Below are positions 5,827 through 6,593 of a stretch of DNA of 6,593 bases, in pieces. Both the position numbers and the translations under genes were made by a program. A model generated the notes under the pieces. It made no database searches and was not told where the DNA came from. It saw nothing but the letters and a program-made list of their open reading frames with translations. Location of the stretch: the NCBI GenBank assembly GCA_013815535.1, contig JACDGC010000223.1, forward strand, positions 1 to 6,593, read 5' to 3'. This DNA comes from Ktedonobacterales bacterium. GTDB taxonomy: Bacteria > Chloroflexota > Ktedonobacteria > Ktedonobacterales > JACDGC01. The first letter of the stretch is position 1; every line of letters begins with the position of its first letter.

Positions 5827-5844
5827 GGAAAGGACTAGGACTAG

Positions 5845-6285
5845 TTATTTCTTCTTCGCGGCTGTCGCGCCCGCCTTCGGGCGCTTCGCGCCGTACTTCG
5901 AGCGACCCTGGCGCCGTTTATCAACGCCCTGGCTATCCAGCGTGCCACGCACGATGTGGTAACGCACGCTCGGCAGGTCTTTCACACGGCCACCGCGAAT
6001 GAGGACCACGGAGTGCTCTTGCAGGTTGTGGCCTTCACCGGGGATATACGCCGTGACTTCCATTTGGTTCGACAGACGCACGCGGGCGATCTTGCGCAGC
6101 GCCGAGTTCGGCTTCTTCGGCGTCATCGTGCGCACTTGGGTGCACACGCCACGCTTGAAGGGCGCGCCTTCGGACTTCTGCGGCTTGTTTTTGAGCGCAT
6201 TGAACGAGAATTGCAGCGCGGGCGCTTTATTCTTTTTGTCTTTGTTGGTGCGGCCTTTCCGCACCAGTTGATTGATTGTGGGCAC
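5845..6285 (-). CDS. rpsL: 30S ribosomal protein S12 (GTG start)
   Basis: S12 sits at the decoding centre, controls accuracy and is the classic streptomycin-resistance target. From the GTG at 6283-6285 the protein has 146 residues and the family start PTINQLVRKGR. An ATG 12 codons upstream is in frame, but GGAGG at 6293-6297, seven bases before the GTG, decides the start. Motifs: KRGVCTQV (44-51), TPKKPNSALRKIARVRLSN (55-73), AYIPGEGHNLQEHSVVLIRGGRVKDLP (79-105), RYHIVRG (108-114), RRQGRSKYGAKRP (124-136). The lysines in the two resistance loops (PKKPNS and GRVKDLP) are the sensitive type. Two oddities: about 13 extra residues after KAPAL (FSFNALKNKPQKSEGAPF, 26-43), and Ser106 where DLPG is usual (E. 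coli Gly91). The tail GATAAKKK is basic. The gene is first in the str operon. Confidence 0.98.
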   Translation of the reverse strand: MPTINQLVRKGRTNKDKKNKAPALQFSFNALKNKPQKSEGAPFKRGVCTQVRTMTPKKPNSALRKIARVRLSNQMEVTAYIPGEGHNLQEHSVVLIRGGRVKDLPSVRYHIVRGTLDSQGVDKRRQGRSKYGAKRPKAGATAAKKK

Positions 6286-6292
6286 GAACTCG

Positions 6293-6297
6293 CCTCC
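6293..6297 (-). promoter_or_regulatory. strong Shine-Dalgarno fixing the rpsL GTG start
   Basis: GGAGG on the minus strand with seven bases to the GTG at 6285. It would fall inside the coding region if the upstream in-frame ATG at 6321 were used, so it argues for the GTG. Confidence 0.85.
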
Positions 6298-6319
6298 ACC
6301 AGTAATTTCGCGGACGATC

Positions 6320-6341
6320 AAAAGAGCGCGCCAATGGCGCG
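6320..6341 (-). terminator. terminator-like hairpin in the rpsL leader (possible attenuator)
   Basis: On the minus strand CGCGCC (6341-6336) and GGCGCG (6332-6327) pair around a three-base loop, followed by CTC and TTTT (6323-6320). A GC-rich stem with a U run inside the leader of a ribosomal-protein operon suggests premature termination control. The stem is short and the U run is only four, so activity is uncertain. Confidence 0.45.
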
Positions 6342-6434
6342 ATACCGGGGGATATCATTGCGGGTAGCGTTGCCGAGAGGCACGCTTACCCTGGTGAGGG
6401 ATGTGCCTTGCTGAAGACCCATGAAATGATACCC
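6341..6434 (-). promoter_or_regulatory. structured 5' leader of the str operon
   Basis: Starting about six bases from the predicted transcription start, minus-strand GGG-UAUCAUU (6434-6425) pairs with AAUGAUA-(U)-CCC (6359-6349), ten pairs with one bulge. Inside is a 12-bp hairpin: GGGU/ACCC, AGCGU/ACGCU and GCC/GGC with single-base bulges, 6391-6362. Alternatives exist. GAUA-CC/GG-UAUC (6356-6341) would take the 3' strand of the outer stem. GGCAC/GUGCC with CCCU/AGGG (6407-6379) would break the inner hairpin. Mutually exclusive helices just before a terminator-like hairpin resemble an attenuation leader; the ligand is unknown. Confidence 0.45.
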
Positions 6435-6446
6435 GTGCAATTCAAC

Positions 6447-6475
6447 AGGTTATCACGTCGCAAGGCGTTTGTCAA
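6447..6475 (-). promoter_or_regulatory. putative promoter of the str operon
   Basis: Minus-strand TTGACA (6470-6475, perfect -35), a 17-base spacer and TAACCT (6447-6452) preceded by TGA, an extended -10 that offsets the weak hexamer. Transcription would start near 6440, giving a leader of about 155 nt to the rpsL GTG. Confidence 0.65.
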
Positions 6476-6484
6476 ATGTCATGG

Positions 6485-6501
6485 GCCGTGTGGGGGACGG
6501 C
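6485..6501. other. short inverted repeat upstream of the promoter
   Basis: GCCGT (6485-6489) and ACGGC (6497-6501) flank seven bases. The arms are short and no U run follows; it may only add to the hairpin upstream. Confidence 0.25.
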
Positions 6502-6503
6502 GC

Positions 6504-6555
6504 AAAGAGGCGCCCCACCCGTTTCGCGCTCTGGGCCGAAGGGGTGGGGCGCCTC
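6504..6555 (-). terminator. 14-bp perfect hairpin, probable terminator of the upstream gene
   Basis: The arms at 6507-6520 and 6542-6555 are perfectly complementary over 14 bases (GAGGCGCCCCACCC and its complement). Inner TTCG/CGAA pairs (6523-6526 with 6537-6540) extend the stem. Read on the minus strand it is followed by only three T (6504-6506). It sits just upstream of the str promoter, where it would insulate the operon from the preceding gene, which lies outside the window. No coding region can be supported in 6476-6593. Confidence 0.6.
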
Positions 6556-6571
6556 AGCATCTCTGGTGCTT

Positions 6572-6588
6572 CCGGCTCGGTGAGCCGG
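6572..6588. other. 7-bp hairpin at the right edge
   Basis: CCGGCTC and GAGCCGG form a perfect inverted repeat around three bases. The strand is undecided: outward G-U extension is possible only on the plus strand. The window ends five bases later, so its context is unknown. Confidence 0.35.
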
Positions 6589-6593
6589 GGGCG

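Noticed and set aside
5632..5838. Small plus-strand open frame (68 codons) in the rpsL-rpsG gap
   Set aside because: No supporting ribosome-binding site, no recognisable protein, and it runs against the operon through the hairpins.
6286..6321. Upstream ATG start for rpsL at 6321
   Set aside because: It would place the strong GGAGG inside the coding region and add twelve residues not found in S12; the GTG at 6285 gives the family start.
6476..6593. Possible C-terminus of an upstream minus-strand gene (such as rpoC), ending at a TGA near 6554-6556
   Set aside because: More than one frame stays open over this short stretch and none gives a recognisable end, so no gene is called.
1..6593. CRISPR arrays, tRNA genes, insertion sequences or phage remnants
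   Set aside because: No regularly spaced repeats, no tRNA-like fold with anticodon features, and no transposase or terminal repeats were seen; the window is a continuous housekeeping cluster.

Overview
The window is a ribosomal-protein and elongation-factor cluster in which every gene is read on the minus strand. In transcription order (right to left) it holds rpsL (S12), rpsG (S7), fusA (EF-G), rpsJ (S10), rplC (L3), rplD (L4), rplW (L23) and the first 117 codons of rplB (L2), cut by the left edge. This is the classical str operon followed by the start of the S10 operon. The usual tuf gene between fusA and rpsJ is absent. The DNA is GC-rich. Protein features (an expanded S12 loop before KRGVCT, the EF-G N-terminus PREYPLERTRNIG, the L3 form around GHLGHN) suggest a Chloroflexota bacterium, perhaps of the Anaerolineae/Caldilineae type. 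That placement is from memory of the families and is only moderately secure.

Layout by region. 6476-6593 holds no gene I can call but has a very strong hairpin, probably the terminator of the gene upstream of the operon. A promoter with a perfect -35 (6470-6475) and an extended -10 (6447-6452) starts the str transcript, which has a leader of about 155 nt with several helices and a terminator-like hairpin. rpsL starts at GTG behind a strong GGAGG. A 278-nt intercistronic region follows, and its RNA can fold into a branched structure with two GCAA-capped hairpins. rpsG and fusA are tightly coupled. A perfect 12-bp hairpin lies just after fusA, and a promoter for rpsJ follows. After rpsJ comes a second long intercistronic region (236 nt) with a three-way-junction-like fold whose last strand abuts the rplC Shine-Dalgarno. 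From rplC to rplB the genes are closely packed (3, 5 and 25 nt gaps).

The products work together in translation: S12, S7 and S10 in the 30S subunit, EF-G in translocation, and L3, L4, L23 and L2 in the 50S subunit. The most notable finding is not a protein. The three longest non-coding stretches all lie 5' of a ribosomal-protein gene and can all form elaborate RNA folds. Within the two intercistronic regions, every non-Watson-Crick pair I found is G-U on the transcribed minus strand and would be an A-C mismatch on the plus strand. This points to selected RNA structure, plausibly for autogenous control. The other unusual points are long insertions in L3 and L23, a nine-base G run in rplC, and a Gly-to-Ser change in the S12 decoding loop.
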